From Alphaproteobacteria bacterium (GTDB taxonomy: Bacteria > Pseudomonadota > Alphaproteobacteria > UBA8366 > GCA-2717185): 63,865 bases of DNA. The stretch covers positions 1 through 63,865 of the forward strand of contig WLWY01000004.1 of the NCBI GenBank assembly GCA_012103325.1, in the 5' to 3' direction. How positions within the stretch are numbered: the stretch's first letter is position 1; each line of letters begins with the position of its first letter. The position numbers were made by a program, and so were the translations under genes. Shown here piece after piece: positions 44,348-53,857 of the stretch. The notes under the pieces were generated by a model. That model did not search any database. It was not told the DNA's origin and saw only the letters and a program-made list of their open reading frames with translations.

Positions 44348-45349
44348 ATGAATTCAGCGCACGACGTACCAGCCTACCATGGCGGCGATTTACAGAATGC
44401 GGAAGCGCTGTTCGGGCGGCCAAGTGCCGGATGGCTCGACCTTTCCACCGGCGTGAACCCCGAATCCTATCCAAATACCGCAGTCGACGATACGTCCTGG
44501 CAACGGTTGCCCCAGCAACAGTCGATGGAAGCGTTGATGGCTGCCGCGCGACGCTATTATCGCGTGCCGGACACTACTGAGATCACCGTGGCACCAGGAT
44601 CGCAATCCGTTCTGCAGCACCTGCCGACCCTCTTCGAAGCCTGCCGCGTCGCCGTCATTGGGCCTTGCTACGCGGAGCACGAAAAGACCTGGTCGGCATG
44701 CGGGCACGTTGTTGAGACCGTAGAAAAGATAGCCGATACGGACGGCGCGGATATCGTCGTCGTTGTCAATCCGAACAACCCCGACGGGCGGACATTTAGC
44801 GCCTCGACGCTGCTCGACCTTGCGAGGAGGCAAACGCAGCGAAACGGACTGCTGGTCATCGACGAAGCGTTCGCCGATGTCGATCCCGATGTCAGCCTCA
44901 TTCCGGAATTGAGCGACGAGTCAGCCTTGGTCATTCGATCGTTCGGGAAGTTCTTCGGCCTGCCGGGACTTCGCCTGGGATTTGCCGTGAGCAAGAATCG
45001 TATCGTCTCCCAACTGGAGCGCCGACTCGGCCCCTGGCCCGTGTCCGGTGCCGCGCTTGAAATCGGCGCGCGCGCGCTAAGTGACAACACGTGGATCGAC
45101 GCAGTGCGCGCGCGCCTGGCGACGCGGTGCAACGCCTTGGATCAAGTGCTCCGTGCCGCCGACCTCAACATCATCGGCGGCACAGCCCTGTTCCGTCTGA
45201 TCGAGAGCGATAACGCACCGCGCGTTTTCGAACAGCTTGGCAGGGCAGGTATTTTTGTCCGCATGTTCCCGGAACGGCCGTCTTGGCTGCGCATTGCCGT
45301 TCCCGGTTCGGACAACGATTTGCGCAGGCTGGAGAACGCCCTTCGCTGA
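44348..45349 (+). CDS. cobC: Threonine-phosphate decarboxylase (cobalamin biosynthesis)
   Basis: A 333-residue PLP enzyme like CobD/CobC, which makes (R)-1-aminopropan-2-ol phosphate for the cobalamin nucleotide loop. Evidence: N-terminal YHGGDL and GWLDLSTGVNPESYP, VVNPNNPDGR, DEAFADVDP and the PLP lysine in RSFGKFFGLPGLRLGFA. CbiB/CobD, its usual neighbour, is not here. An in-frame GTG at 44330 is an alternative start. It ends directly against the convergent ppk gene with no gap. Confidence 0.85.
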   Translation: MNSAHDVPAYHGGDLQNAEALFGRPSAGWLDLSTGVNPESYPNTAVDDTSWQRLPQQQSMEALMAAARRYYRVPDTTEITVAPGSQSVLQHLPTLFEACRVAVIGPCYAEHEKTWSACGHVVETVEKIADTDGADIVVVVNPNNPDGRTFSASTLLDLARRQTQRNGLLVIDEAFADVDPDVSLIPELSDESALVIRSFGKFFGLPGLRLGFAVSKNRIVSQLERRLGPWPVSGAALEIGARALSDNTWIDAVRARLATRCNALDQVLRAADLNIIGGTALFRLIESDNAPRVFEQLGRAGIFVRMFPERPSWLRIAVPGSDNDLRRLENALR

Positions 45350-47587
45350 CTATGCCGCCGGAGGCTTTGTATCAGACGGCTTAGCAACCGTTTCAGCTCG
45401 ATCGGACGGCTCCTTCGATATGCCGGTCTTTAGCGCAGACCCTCGTCCCGAAAGGCTGGGATTGGTCATAAAGTATTCGTATGTACTGAAACTTTTCGGA
45501 CTCCGCGACCTGCGCCTATAGGTGCCGTCCGGTTGAAGAATCCAGGACTGAGCCTTGTCCTTGAAATTGGCATCCATGATCTGATCGATGATTTGGCGAT
45601 GCACCGTCGGGTTTTCGATTGGGACCAGGATTTCGACACGCCGGTTTAAATTTCGGGGCATCCAATCGGCGGAGGAGATAAAGACCTTCGCTTTCTCCGA
45701 CGGCATGGCATGTCCGCCGCCGAAACAGATAATCCGTGCATGTTCCAGAAAACGGCCGATGATCGATTGCACCGTTATGTTTTCGGATAAGCCGGACACG
45801 CCGGGCCGCAGACAACAGATGCCTCGAACGACCAGATGAATCTTCACGCCGGCCTGAGATGCCTTATACAGCGCGTCGATTATTTCGCCATCGACGAGCG
45901 CGTTCAGCTTGACCCAAATCGTTCCCGGCCGGCCCTGCCGCACAAATTTGATTTCATCGTTGATAAGATCGATCAGTGTCGCACGCATATTCACGGGCGA
46001 TACCGAAAGTTTTTCCATTTCGACAGGCCCTGCCGTGCCCGTCGTGAAATGAAACAGCCACGCGGCATCCCGGCAAAGTGCCGGGTCGCAGCTGAAGAAG
46101 GATAAATCGGTGTAAATACGCGCGGTTATCGGGTGATAGTTGCCCGTACCGAAATGACAATAGCTCTGGAACTGCTTGCCTTCACGACGCACGACGAGTG
46201 AAATCTTGGCATGGGTTTTTAGGTGAACGAAGCCATAGACGACCTGCACGCCGGCCCGCTCCAAATCGCGCGCCCAGCGGATATTGCGCTCTTCGTCAAA
46301 CCGCGCCTTCACTTCAACCAGCGCGGTCACCGACTTGCCCGCTTCGGCGGCGTCGATCAATGCAGCGACGATGGGCGAGTTCTCGCTTGTCCGATAGAGA
46401 GTCTGCTTGATGGCGATTACGTCAGGATCATCGGCCGCCTGACGTAGGAACTGCGCGACGACATCGAAGCTTTCATAAGGGTGATGAACGACGAAATCCT
46501 TGGCCTTGATGGCCTGGAAGCAATCACCGCCAAAATCCAGGACGCGTTCCGGAAAGCGGGCGGCGTAGGGCGCGAACACCAGGTCCGGACGGTTATCGAC
46601 GATGAGTTCGCCGGTATCCGCCAACCCCAGCAAACCCTTCAACGCGAATACGGTTTCAGGCGCCGCGTCGAGGCCTCCAACGAGGAATTTTCGAAGGCCG
46701 GAAGACATCCCGTGATTGATCGTCAAGCGGATGACTGAACCGCGCCGGCGTTCCTTCAACGCACTCTCGTACAACCGAACAAGATCCTCGGCTTCTTCCT
46801 CGATCTCGATATCGCTGTCGCGCAGCACACGGCACTGGCCGACCTCCGCTACGCGGAATCCTGGAAACAGTTTGTCGACATACATCGTCACCACAGTTTC
46901 CAACGCAACAAAGCGATGCTCGTCGCCCGGCAGGCGAATAAACCGCTCAACCAGATGCGGCAAAGGCACCAGGGCGTTGAGAGTTTCTTTCCGCCGGCCC
47001 TTTTTCAAGGCCAGAACAAGGGCAAAGCCCAGATTGGGTAGGAACGGAAACGGATGCGCCGGATCGACCGCAATCGGACTCAGTACGGAAAACAGTTTTT
47101 CGAGGAAGAATTTTCGAAGCCACGTCTTGTCCGCAGTGCGAAGCTCGTCGCCTTCGAGGACGTGGATATCCTCCCCCTTAAGCGAGCGAACGATCCGCCG
47201 CCAGCATTTCTGCTGGTTGTGCATGAGCTCGATGGCACGCGCATTGACGAGTTCCAACTGCTGACGCGGCGTTAAACCTTCCTGGCTTGGAACATCGACC
47301 TTGGCTTCGACCTGACCGCGTAGCCCAGCAACGCGGACCATGTAGAATTCATTGAGATTACTGGCTGAAATCGACAGAAAACGCAGCCGCTCAAGCAGCG
47401 GATGTTTCTTACTCTCGGCCGCTTCAAGGACACGTTCGTTGAACGCAAGCCATGACAACTCACGATTAATAAATCGCTCCGGAGACCCCAACGAGATCAG
47501 CGACGTATCCGCGTCTCCTTCCGCGGAAACAGATTTCGCTTCTTCCGCAAGCTTGTTTCGCTTTGCCTTTAAGCCTTCACCATCCAT
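45350..47587 (-). CDS. ppk1: Polyphosphate kinase 1
   Basis: This 745-residue enzyme polymerises ATP gamma-phosphate into polyphosphate. The N domain begins RFINRELSWLAFNERVLEAA and continues SNLNEFYMVRVAGL. The head domain and the two C-terminal catalytic domains follow, with HLKTHAKISLVVRREG holding the autophosphorylated His. CHFGTGNYHPITARIYTDLSFF and SADWMPRNLNRRVE are also typical. About 50 residues at the C-terminus are extra. Regulation is not visible; the intergenic region upstream has two hairpins. Confidence 0.95.
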   Translation of the reverse strand: MDGEGLKAKRNKLAEEAKSVSAEGDADTSLISLGSPERFINRELSWLAFNERVLEAAESKKHPLLERLRFLSISASNLNEFYMVRVAGLRGQVEAKVDVPSQEGLTPRQQLELVNARAIELMHNQQKCWRRIVRSLKGEDIHVLEGDELRTADKTWLRKFFLEKLFSVLSPIAVDPAHPFPFLPNLGFALVLALKKGRRKETLNALVPLPHLVERFIRLPGDEHRFVALETVVTMYVDKLFPGFRVAEVGQCRVLRDSDIEIEEEAEDLVRLYESALKERRRGSVIRLTINHGMSSGLRKFLVGGLDAAPETVFALKGLLGLADTGELIVDNRPDLVFAPYAARFPERVLDFGGDCFQAIKAKDFVVHHPYESFDVVAQFLRQAADDPDVIAIKQTLYRTSENSPIVAALIDAAEAGKSVTALVEVKARFDEERNIRWARDLERAGVQVVYGFVHLKTHAKISLVVRREGKQFQSYCHFGTGNYHPITARIYTDLSFFSCDPALCRDAAWLFHFTTGTAGPVEMEKLSVSPVNMRATLIDLINDEIKFVRQGRPGTIWVKLNALVDGEIIDALYKASQAGVKIHLVVRGICCLRPGVSGLSENITVQSIIGRFLEHARIICFGGGHAMPSEKAKVFISSADWMPRNLNRRVEILVPIENPTVHRQIIDQIMDANFKDKAQSWILQPDGTYRRRSRSPKSFSTYEYFMTNPSLSGRGSALKTGISKEPSDRAETVAKPSDTKPPAA

Positions 47588-47733
47588 CAAGTATTTCCAT
47601 GTCCAATCTGTCCTATCCTACTCTGCTATTCGAATAGGAAACAATTATGACAATCTGAAATCGTCAAAACAGGGCACAATCGCTCTTGTAAAAATCGAAA
47701 GCTGATGCCCATCATTCGCCAGTCAGCATAGGA

Positions 47734-47778
47734 GCGTTCAATCATGAACGCGTTAACGGACACTGGTGTGCTGTCCGT
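47734..47778. other. Two consecutive hairpins between ppk1 and the M28 gene
   Basis: GCGTTCA-ATCA-TGAACGC (47734-47751) is a perfect 7-bp stem. ACGGACA (47756-47762) pairs with TGTCCGT (47772-47778) around a 9-base loop. They are centred about 60 bp upstream of the M28 peptidase ATG. Either RNA leader structure or operator use is possible. Confidence 0.5.
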
Positions 47779-47824
47779 AAAACCGTGACAGTACCACTGA
47801 ATCGACACGCCAATAGGGGCTCCC

Positions 47825-49588
47825 ATGAGCGAAGACGCACTTATTTCCGACCTGTCTTTCGACAATGTCCAGCAGCATATGGAGCATATCTGCCTCCAGA
47901 TCCCGTCCCGGCTCGCCGGCACCGAAAACGCCCGCCGCGCGGCCGAATATAACGCCGACGCGCTGCGCCAGCATGGCATCGCCGCCGAAGTGCACGACCT
48001 GCCGGGACTGGTCAGTTTCCCCGAACCGACATTGCTCCGCGTGTTAAACGCTCCGGAAGAGGCAATCGAAGCGTTCACCTGCGGTCATAGCGTGCCAACG
48101 GCTCCGGAAGGCCTGAGCGGAGAGCTGGTTTATGTCGGCTCGGGCGCAGAGGCCGACTATGCCGGCAGGTCCGTGGCGGGGAAAATCATCCTGGCGGAAA
48201 CCTCGTACCATCCCGCGCGCCACGAAAAACTCCGCATCGCGGCCGGGAAAGGCGTGATCGGGGTCGTGCTGATGAACTGGGGCGGGCCGGACAATACCGC
48301 CGTGCCTTTCGGTTCGGTCAAACCCGCCTGGGGCAACCCGACACGGGAAACGATCGCGACGGAAATGCCGACCGTGCCGGCAATCGGCATCGCGCGGACT
48401 GCCGGTCTGCGGCTGGTGGCGAAATGCGAGAAAGGGCCTGTAAAGGTCCGTTTTCAGGCTATCGTCGAAAACGGCTGGCGCGACATTCAGGTCACCTCCG
48501 GCGAAGTCCCGAGTTCCCAAAGTGACGACTTTGTCTTGCTGGGTGGCCATCAGGATTCATGGTTCGGACAGGCGGCGACCGACAATGCCGCCGGCAACGC
48601 TTGCATTGTCGAGCTGGCGCGCGTGATCAACCTGCACCGCGACAAGCTGAAGCGCGGCCTGGTCTGCGGGTTCTGGACGGCACATGAAACCGGCACCATG
48701 GTCGGCTCGTCCTGGTTTGCCGACCGCAACTGGGATCGGCTGCGCGATCACGGGTGCGCCTATATGCAGATCGATCAGCCCGCCTGTGTCGGCACCACAC
48801 GCTGGGGCACCGGTTCCAACGTTCAGCTTCGGCGCTTTCATCAGTCGGTCGAGGCGCGGCAACTAGGAAACATGGAATATTACTGGCATCGCCTGCCGAA
48901 AGGTGGCGACGCTTCCTTCATGGGTCTCGGCATCCCCAGCATGTACGGCATCGGGCACTACACTGAGCAGGAGTTGAAGGAAACAGGATTAGCGCGGCTT
49001 GGCTGGTGGCATCATTCCATCGAATGCAACATGGACAAGATCGACCTCAACTTTCTCGCTACGCACCTGAAAGTCTACGCCGGGTACCTGTGGGGTTTGT
49101 GCACCGAAACCGTACTACCGTTCGAGTTCACCGACGCAGCGGATCAATTTGTCGACCGTCTCGTCGAACTGCAGAAACCCGGGCAGTCGATCGGGCTGGA
49201 CGGCGCCTTGCAACGCGCCAGAGATTTTCAGAACGCAGCCAACGCGTTCGACACGGCAACAGATGTGTGGCGCGGTCGCTATACACAGGATGCCACGCGC
49301 GACGATGCGCCGGCTCACGTCCTTAACGAGACGATGAAACGCGTCAATCGCCTCCTCATCCCGCTCGCCAGCACGGCGAAGGGAACCTATGGGCATGATC
49401 CATACGGGTATACGCCCCAGGGAAGCATGATCCCGGTGCTGCACGACGTTCCGCAACTGAACGGTCTTCCGGAGGACGAAACACGCTGGATGCTGGAAAC
49501 CGAACTGGTACGCGCCCGCAACCTCGTCGCCGATACCATGACCGACGCCACTGCGGCTCTACGTGACGCCGTCGTGCAGGTGTCTTAA
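47825..49588 (+). CDS. M28 family metallopeptidase with PA-like domain
   Basis: A 587-residue aminopeptidase-like protein. A PA-type insert (about 90-200, GELVYVGSGAEADYAGRSVAGKIILAE) precedes the zinc core: GGHQDSWFGQAATDNAAGN gives the first His and bridging Asp, WTAHETGTMVGS the catalytic Glu pair, and YMQIDQPAC and WWHHS the later ligands. No signal peptide is present, so it is probably cytoplasmic. The substrate could be a peptide or N-acyl amino acid. It converges with the phosphodiesterase gene, overlapping by 4 bp. Confidence 0.88.
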   Translation: MSEDALISDLSFDNVQQHMEHICLQIPSRLAGTENARRAAEYNADALRQHGIAAEVHDLPGLVSFPEPTLLRVLNAPEEAIEAFTCGHSVPTAPEGLSGELVYVGSGAEADYAGRSVAGKIILAETSYHPARHEKLRIAAGKGVIGVVLMNWGGPDNTAVPFGSVKPAWGNPTRETIATEMPTVPAIGIARTAGLRLVAKCEKGPVKVRFQAIVENGWRDIQVTSGEVPSSQSDDFVLLGGHQDSWFGQAATDNAAGNACIVELARVINLHRDKLKRGLVCGFWTAHETGTMVGSSWFADRNWDRLRDHGCAYMQIDQPACVGTTRWGTGSNVQLRRFHQSVEARQLGNMEYYWHRLPKGGDASFMGLGIPSMYGIGHYTEQELKETGLARLGWWHHSIECNMDKIDLNFLATHLKVYAGYLWGLCTETVLPFEFTDAADQFVDRLVELQKPGQSIGLDGALQRARDFQNAANAFDTATDVWRGRYTQDATRDDAPAHVLNETMKRVNRLLIPLASTAKGTYGHDPYGYTPQGSMIPVLHDVPQLNGLPEDETRWMLETELVRARNLVADTMTDATAALRDAVVQVS

Positions 49589-50199
49589 CCGCGAACCATG
49601 GCGTCGGTGAGCTTTGCGCGCGCCGGATCGGGATAGTCGATCACTCGGGCTTTGGCGGTCTGTGTATCCAGCACGGCACAACTCAACTGACGATCGTTCC
49701 GTGAATCCCGTCCATCGCCGGCAGAGCCCGGATTGACGACAAGCACCCGGCCGAACCGACGGACCAGTTGCTGGTGCGTATGACCAAAGAGCACAAAGTC
49801 GGCATCTTCTTCGCCAAACCTTTCAAGCAAAGGGCTATGCGGATAGATGTAAGCGCCGCGGGGCTCCCAGGGCGTCGAATGCACCATGAGGACCTTCTTG
49901 TCGCCATAGTGCAACGCAAGGCGTGCCGGACGATCGGCAAGCCATTGCAGAAGACCCGGATCGATTCCTTCTCGCTCGCGCGCTCGCGCACCAAGCGGCC
50001 CAAGGAAAACCTCTTCGTGGTTGCCCTGGATGGTGTGCGCGCCAAGCTCCCGCAGCTTCCCGACGACTTCATTGGAAAACCGGTATTCGAAAATGCTGTC
50101 GCCGAGACACAACAACTCGTCGACCGGGCCCATCAGCTCAAGCGCTCGATTTAATCCCAAGATGTTGCAATGCAAGTCCGAAACGATGCCTAGCTTCAA
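49585..50199 (-). CDS. Calcineurin-like phosphodiesterase (YfcE/MJ0936-type)
   Basis: A 204-residue metallophosphoesterase. Metal motifs are GIVSDLHCN, CLGDS, IQGNHEE, MVHSTPW and LFGHTHQQ, followed by NPGSAGDGRD. The start is TTG at 50199, overlapping the SDR stop by four bases (TTGA). No ATG exists near the conserved N-terminus. Members hydrolyse phosphodiesters in vitro; the cellular substrate is unknown. Cotranscribed with the upstream SDR. Confidence 0.87.
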   Translation of the reverse strand: MKLGIVSDLHCNILGLNRALELMGPVDELLCLGDSIFEYRFSNEVVGKLRELGAHTIQGNHEEVFLGPLGARAREREGIDPGLLQWLADRPARLALHYGDKKVLMVHSTPWEPRGAYIYPHSPLLERFGEEDADFVLFGHTHQQLVRRFGRVLVVNPGSAGDGRDSRNDRQLSCAVLDTQTAKARVIDYPDPARAKLTDAMVRG

Positions 50200-50957
50200 A
50201 GTGTCTTCCCTGCCGTCCAGCCGCCATCGACGATCAGTGTCGTGCCGGTGCAGAAGCTCGCATCGTCGGACGCCAGGAACAGAATCGCTTTGGCGATTTC
50301 CGGCGGCTCGCCCCACCGGTTCATCGCATGCACGCTGCGGATCTTGTCCGCATACTCCGCATCCTGGAAATAACGTTCGGTGAGCGGCGTCCGGATGACG
50401 CCCCGCCCGACGGCGTTGACCCGGATATCTTTCTCGCCAAATTCCATCGCCATTTCCTTGGTTAGGCCGACGACGGCATGTTTCGAAGCGGTATAAGCGG
50501 CGCGGTTCGGCGACGCGACAACGCCCAAGGTCGAGGCGAGATTGACGATAGCGCCTGGTTTTCCTGCCGCCACAAGATGGCGTCCGAAGGCCTGAGAGCA
50601 AAGGAAAACGCCCGTGATATTCACGTTGATGACGCGACTCCATTCCTCGTGCGACAGTTCGAGAACCGGGACGATCTCCCGAATTCCTGCGCTACAGACC
50701 AGCACGTCAAGGCGGCCAAGCACCTGTGCGGCTTCCTCAACACAGTCGGTGACCGATTTCGGATCCGTTACGTCGACCGCGAATGCGTGTGCCTTTCCGC
50801 CTTCTTGCGTAATTTCATCAGCCGTCCGCTGGGCCATGGCGACATCGATATCGCTGGCGGCAACGACAGCGCCCTCGCGCGCGAATTCGAAGCAGGTTTG
50901 ACGGCCAATGCCGCTGCCCGCGCCCGTAACAATGACACCCTTATCCTGAAATCGCAT
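50196..50957 (-). CDS. SDR family oxidoreductase
   Basis: A 253-residue dehydrogenase with a complete active site: TGAGSGIGRQ at 11-20, VCSAG in place of NNAG, NLAS with the catalytic Ser, and YTASK. The glycine motif followed by SDID suggests NAD preference (Asp at the end of strand 2). Substrate is not deducible. It precedes the phosphodiesterase gene with a 4-bp overlap. Confidence 0.87.
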   Translation of the reverse strand: MRFQDKGVIVTGAGSGIGRQTCFEFAREGAVVAASDIDVAMAQRTADEITQEGGKAHAFAVDVTDPKSVTDCVEEAAQVLGRLDVLVCSAGIREIVPVLELSHEEWSRVINVNITGVFLCSQAFGRHLVAAGKPGAIVNLASTLGVVASPNRAAYTASKHAVVGLTKEMAMEFGEKDIRVNAVGRGVIRTPLTERYFQDAEYADKIRSVHAMNRWGEPPEIAKAILFLASDDASFCTGTTLIVDGGWTAGKTL

Positions 50958-51014
50958 CTATCCGCCCTCCCTCTCTATGACTCGCCACAAGCTTGCGTCA
51001 CAAGACTTGGAGCG

Positions 51015-51815
51015 TCAATTGACAGACCCAACATGAAATTCGAGCAGCAGGTGATTCACGGCTTCCGCGCTATCATACATCGCCCAGTGCGCGGCCCCGG
51101 GGATGACGTCGATGCGCAAGTTTGGCACCCGCTCGCGGCATAACGCGACGCGGTCGTCTATCGATGGGTAGGCGGTTATATCGTTCGCGCCCCAGATCAA
51201 CTGCAGGGGGCATGTAACTTTCGCGAGGTCATAACGCTGGGTATTGCCCCAACTCACCTTACGGCTGTCAAAACGGGTCCGGCCGACATTGCCACCATGA
51301 TAATCGATGGCATCATCGTCGACCGTATCGGGATCGCTCAGCATGAAAGCGAGCAGGTTCTCCCGGACAATCTCCCGGTACTTTGCCTCGTCGTCGCCAG
51401 CGGATTTATAGCTGCGGGTTTTTACGACCCGCCCTTCCGGCTTGCCGAAGCCGCTCGCGCCAATTAGCGACAAGCCTTCGACACGGTCGCCGAAATGCGC
51501 CGCGACGCCGGAGCTCAACGCGGCACCGAAGGAAAAGCCGGTGAGCCGAAACGGCGCGCCGTCATCGAGCATCTCGCCGATCGCGCGGCACACCAACTTC
51601 CGATATTCTTCGCCGGACATCTCCCGGTCGACGTCGGGCGACGCGCCGTAACCCGGTAAATCGACCGCGTAGACATGGAAATGTTCGGCCAGAACATCGA
51701 TGTTGCGCGCCCAATGGTTCCACGACCCCATGCCGCCATGGAGCAGCACGTAGTTCGGCCCCTCGCCCCTTTCTTTGGCCGCGACCTGTGGCCGTTCGGT
51801 TTTTGCCGTCAGCAT
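51015..51815 (-). CDS. Alpha/beta hydrolase
   Basis: A 266-residue hydrolase. The oxyanion loop is LLHGGMGSWNHW, the nucleophile GFSFGAAL, the acid WGANDITAYPS and the base GAAHWAMYDSAEAVNHLLLEF. No signal peptide. The start at 51815 (MLTAKTERP) lies 22 bp from the end of the ABC-F gene on the same strand. Substrate unknown, possibly a ring-cleavage product or ester. Confidence 0.85.
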   Translation of the reverse strand: MLTAKTERPQVAAKERGEGPNYVLLHGGMGSWNHWARNIDVLAEHFHVYAVDLPGYGASPDVDREMSGEEYRKLVCRAIGEMLDDGAPFRLTGFSFGAALSSGVAAHFGDRVEGLSLIGASGFGKPEGRVVKTRSYKSAGDDEAKYREIVRENLLAFMLSDPDTVDDDAIDYHGGNVGRTRFDSRKVSWGNTQRYDLAKVTCPLQLIWGANDITAYPSIDDRVALCRERVPNLRIDVIPGAAHWAMYDSAEAVNHLLLEFHVGSVN

Positions 51816-51837
51816 TGTGTCATCCCGTTCATTTGCA

Positions 51838-53709
51838 TCAGCCGATCGCTTCTTCCGCGGCGAGCCAATCAGCCTCCACAGCGGCGATTTTTCGGTCCAA
51901 ATCGGCAAGCTGCTTGTTGAGCATCGCAATCTCGAAAGGCGGTCCGCGGTAGAGCGCCGGGTCCGCCAGCTTCGCCTCTATTTGCACCTTCTCCTTGCCC
52001 AACGCCTCCAGGCGGCGCTCCGCGGCGGCGGCGGCTTTGCGCTGCGACGCGCGCGCGGCACGCGCGCTGGCACTGGCCCGGCGGGCGTCGCGACGATCCT
52101 GTTTGCCGTCGGCTCGTTCCGACCGGTCACGGCGGCGGGCGGCGCGGCGCGACTCCAAAATCGTCTTTTTATATTCATCGATATCGCCGTCGAACGGATT
52201 GCAGGTCCCATTTCGCACAATCCAAAGCCGATCCGCGCACAGCTCCACCAAATGCAGATCATGCGTGACCAGGATGACGGCCCCCTTATAAGCACTGATC
52301 GCACCGACCAGCGCCTGACGGGAATCGATGTCCAGATGGTTGGTCGGTTCATCGAGGAGCAACACGTGCGGCGCATCGCGTGTGATGCAGGCGAACAGAA
52401 GCTTTGCCTTTTCGCCGCCGGACAGCGACGCCACTTTCACATCCGCCCGCTCCTGCGTGAATCCGAACCGCCCGAGATGCGAGCGGATTTTCGTCTCCAT
52501 CGCGTCGGGAAGCCGCAACGCCATCTCCTGGCGTGCCGTACGCTCGGGATCGAAGGCGTCCGCCTGCTCCTGCGCAAAATACCCGACCCGCATTTTGGAG
52601 GAGTGGCGGATCGAGCCCGACATCGTTTGCAGTTCCCCCATCAGCAGCCGCAGCAATGTCGTCTTGCCATTGCCGTTTTCGCCGAGCAAGGCAATCCGGT
52701 CGTCCATATCCAGAGTCAGGCCCAACCGGCTCAGCACCGGTGTCCCCGGTTCATAGCCGACACTGGCATTGTCGAGCGCGATTAGTGGTGGCGCCATCTG
52801 ATCGGGGTCGGGAAAATCGAACGCCACCTCGTGATCCGGCCGCACCGGGCGCAACTCCTCCATCCGCTCTAGTGCCTTCAATCGAGATTGTGCCTGGCGC
52901 GCCTTGCTTGCTTTGTAGCGGAAGCGGTCGACAAAGGCCTGCATGTGCTGACGCTGCTCCAACTGCTTGGCGAACTGCGCTGCCTGAAGGACCATGCGTT
53001 CCCGGCGTTCTTTTTCGAACCAATCGTAATCGCCCCGATAAACCGTCAGCTTGCAATCGTCGAGGTGGATGATGGTGTCGACCACCGTGTTAAGCAGGTT
53101 CCGGTCATGGCTGACGAGAATGATCGTACCCTGATAGGCGACGAGATGGTTTTCGAGCCAAAGCCGCGTTTCGAGGTCGAGGTGGTTGCTGGGTTCGTCG
53201 AGCAGCAACAGATCGGGCGCCGAGAAAAGCGTTGCCGCCAAGGCGACACGCATGCGCCAGCCGCCGGAAAAGGTATCGAGGGGCCGTGTCTGTGCCTCTT
53301 CGTCGAAACCGAGCCCTGCCAAGATCGCAGCCGCGCGCGCCGGCGCTGTCTCGGCGCCTATATCGGCAAGGCGTATATGAATTTCCGCGATTCGATTGGG
53401 ATCCTCGACCTCAGAAGCCTCCGCTAATAGCGCATTGCGCTCCTCATCGGCAGCAAGCACAAAATCGCGTGGAGATTGTTCACCTTCGGGGGTTTGTTGC
53501 GCCACCGTGCCGACTTTTGCATCGTTGCGCAGATTCAGCGAGCCACCGTCGGCTTCCAGTTCGCCCATAATCAACCGCAATAACGTCGACTTTCCGGTGC
53601 CGTTGCGGCCCACGAGTCCGATCTTGTGCCCACGCGGCACCACCGCCGTCGCCTCGTCGAGCAGAACGCGTCCGCCAACGCGGTATGTCAAATCATTGAT
53701 ATGCAGCAT
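51838..53709 (-). CDS. ABC-F family ATPase
   Basis: A 623-residue soluble protein with two ABC domains and no membrane segment. The first Walker A is GRNGTGKSTLLRLI and signature FSGGWRMRVALA; the second are GENGNGKTTLLRLLMGEL and LSGGEKAKLLFA. An interdomain linker (YDWFEKERRERMVLQAAQFAKQ) and a charged C-terminal coiled coil (about 520-620) are present. This resembles the Uup/YheS-type translation factors, which act on ribosomes, more than export ATPases. The alpha/beta hydrolase follows on the same strand. Confidence 0.93.
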   Translation of the reverse strand: MLHINDLTYRVGGRVLLDEATAVVPRGHKIGLVGRNGTGKSTLLRLIMGELEADGGSLNLRNDAKVGTVAQQTPEGEQSPRDFVLAADEERNALLAEASEVEDPNRIAEIHIRLADIGAETAPARAAAILAGLGFDEEAQTRPLDTFSGGWRMRVALAATLFSAPDLLLLDEPSNHLDLETRLWLENHLVAYQGTIILVSHDRNLLNTVVDTIIHLDDCKLTVYRGDYDWFEKERRERMVLQAAQFAKQLEQRQHMQAFVDRFRYKASKARQAQSRLKALERMEELRPVRPDHEVAFDFPDPDQMAPPLIALDNASVGYEPGTPVLSRLGLTLDMDDRIALLGENGNGKTTLLRLLMGELQTMSGSIRHSSKMRVGYFAQEQADAFDPERTARQEMALRLPDAMETKIRSHLGRFGFTQERADVKVASLSGGEKAKLLFACITRDAPHVLLLDEPTNHLDIDSRQALVGAISAYKGAVILVTHDLHLVELCADRLWIVRNGTCNPFDGDIDEYKKTILESRRAARRRDRSERADGKQDRRDARRASASARAARASQRKAAAAAERRLEALGKEKVQIEAKLADPALYRGPPFEIAMLNKQLADLDRKIAAVEADWLAAEEAIG

Positions 53710-53857
53710 CTGATGTGATTTTTTCGGCGTAGGTCAGAGTATTTCAGGAAAAATAATGAGGCAGGTCTCTCAAAGCACGTCTTTCCTGCTTTTAATCATG
53801 CCTATGCGGCCAGAAAAATTTTGCGCCGATCAACGACAAGTCTTCGACACGCTCAGA

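Noticed and set aside
53760..53800. Intrinsic terminator after the methyltransferase gene
   Set aside because: The AGCAGG/CCTGCT arms are short and separated by about 20 bases; too weak to call.
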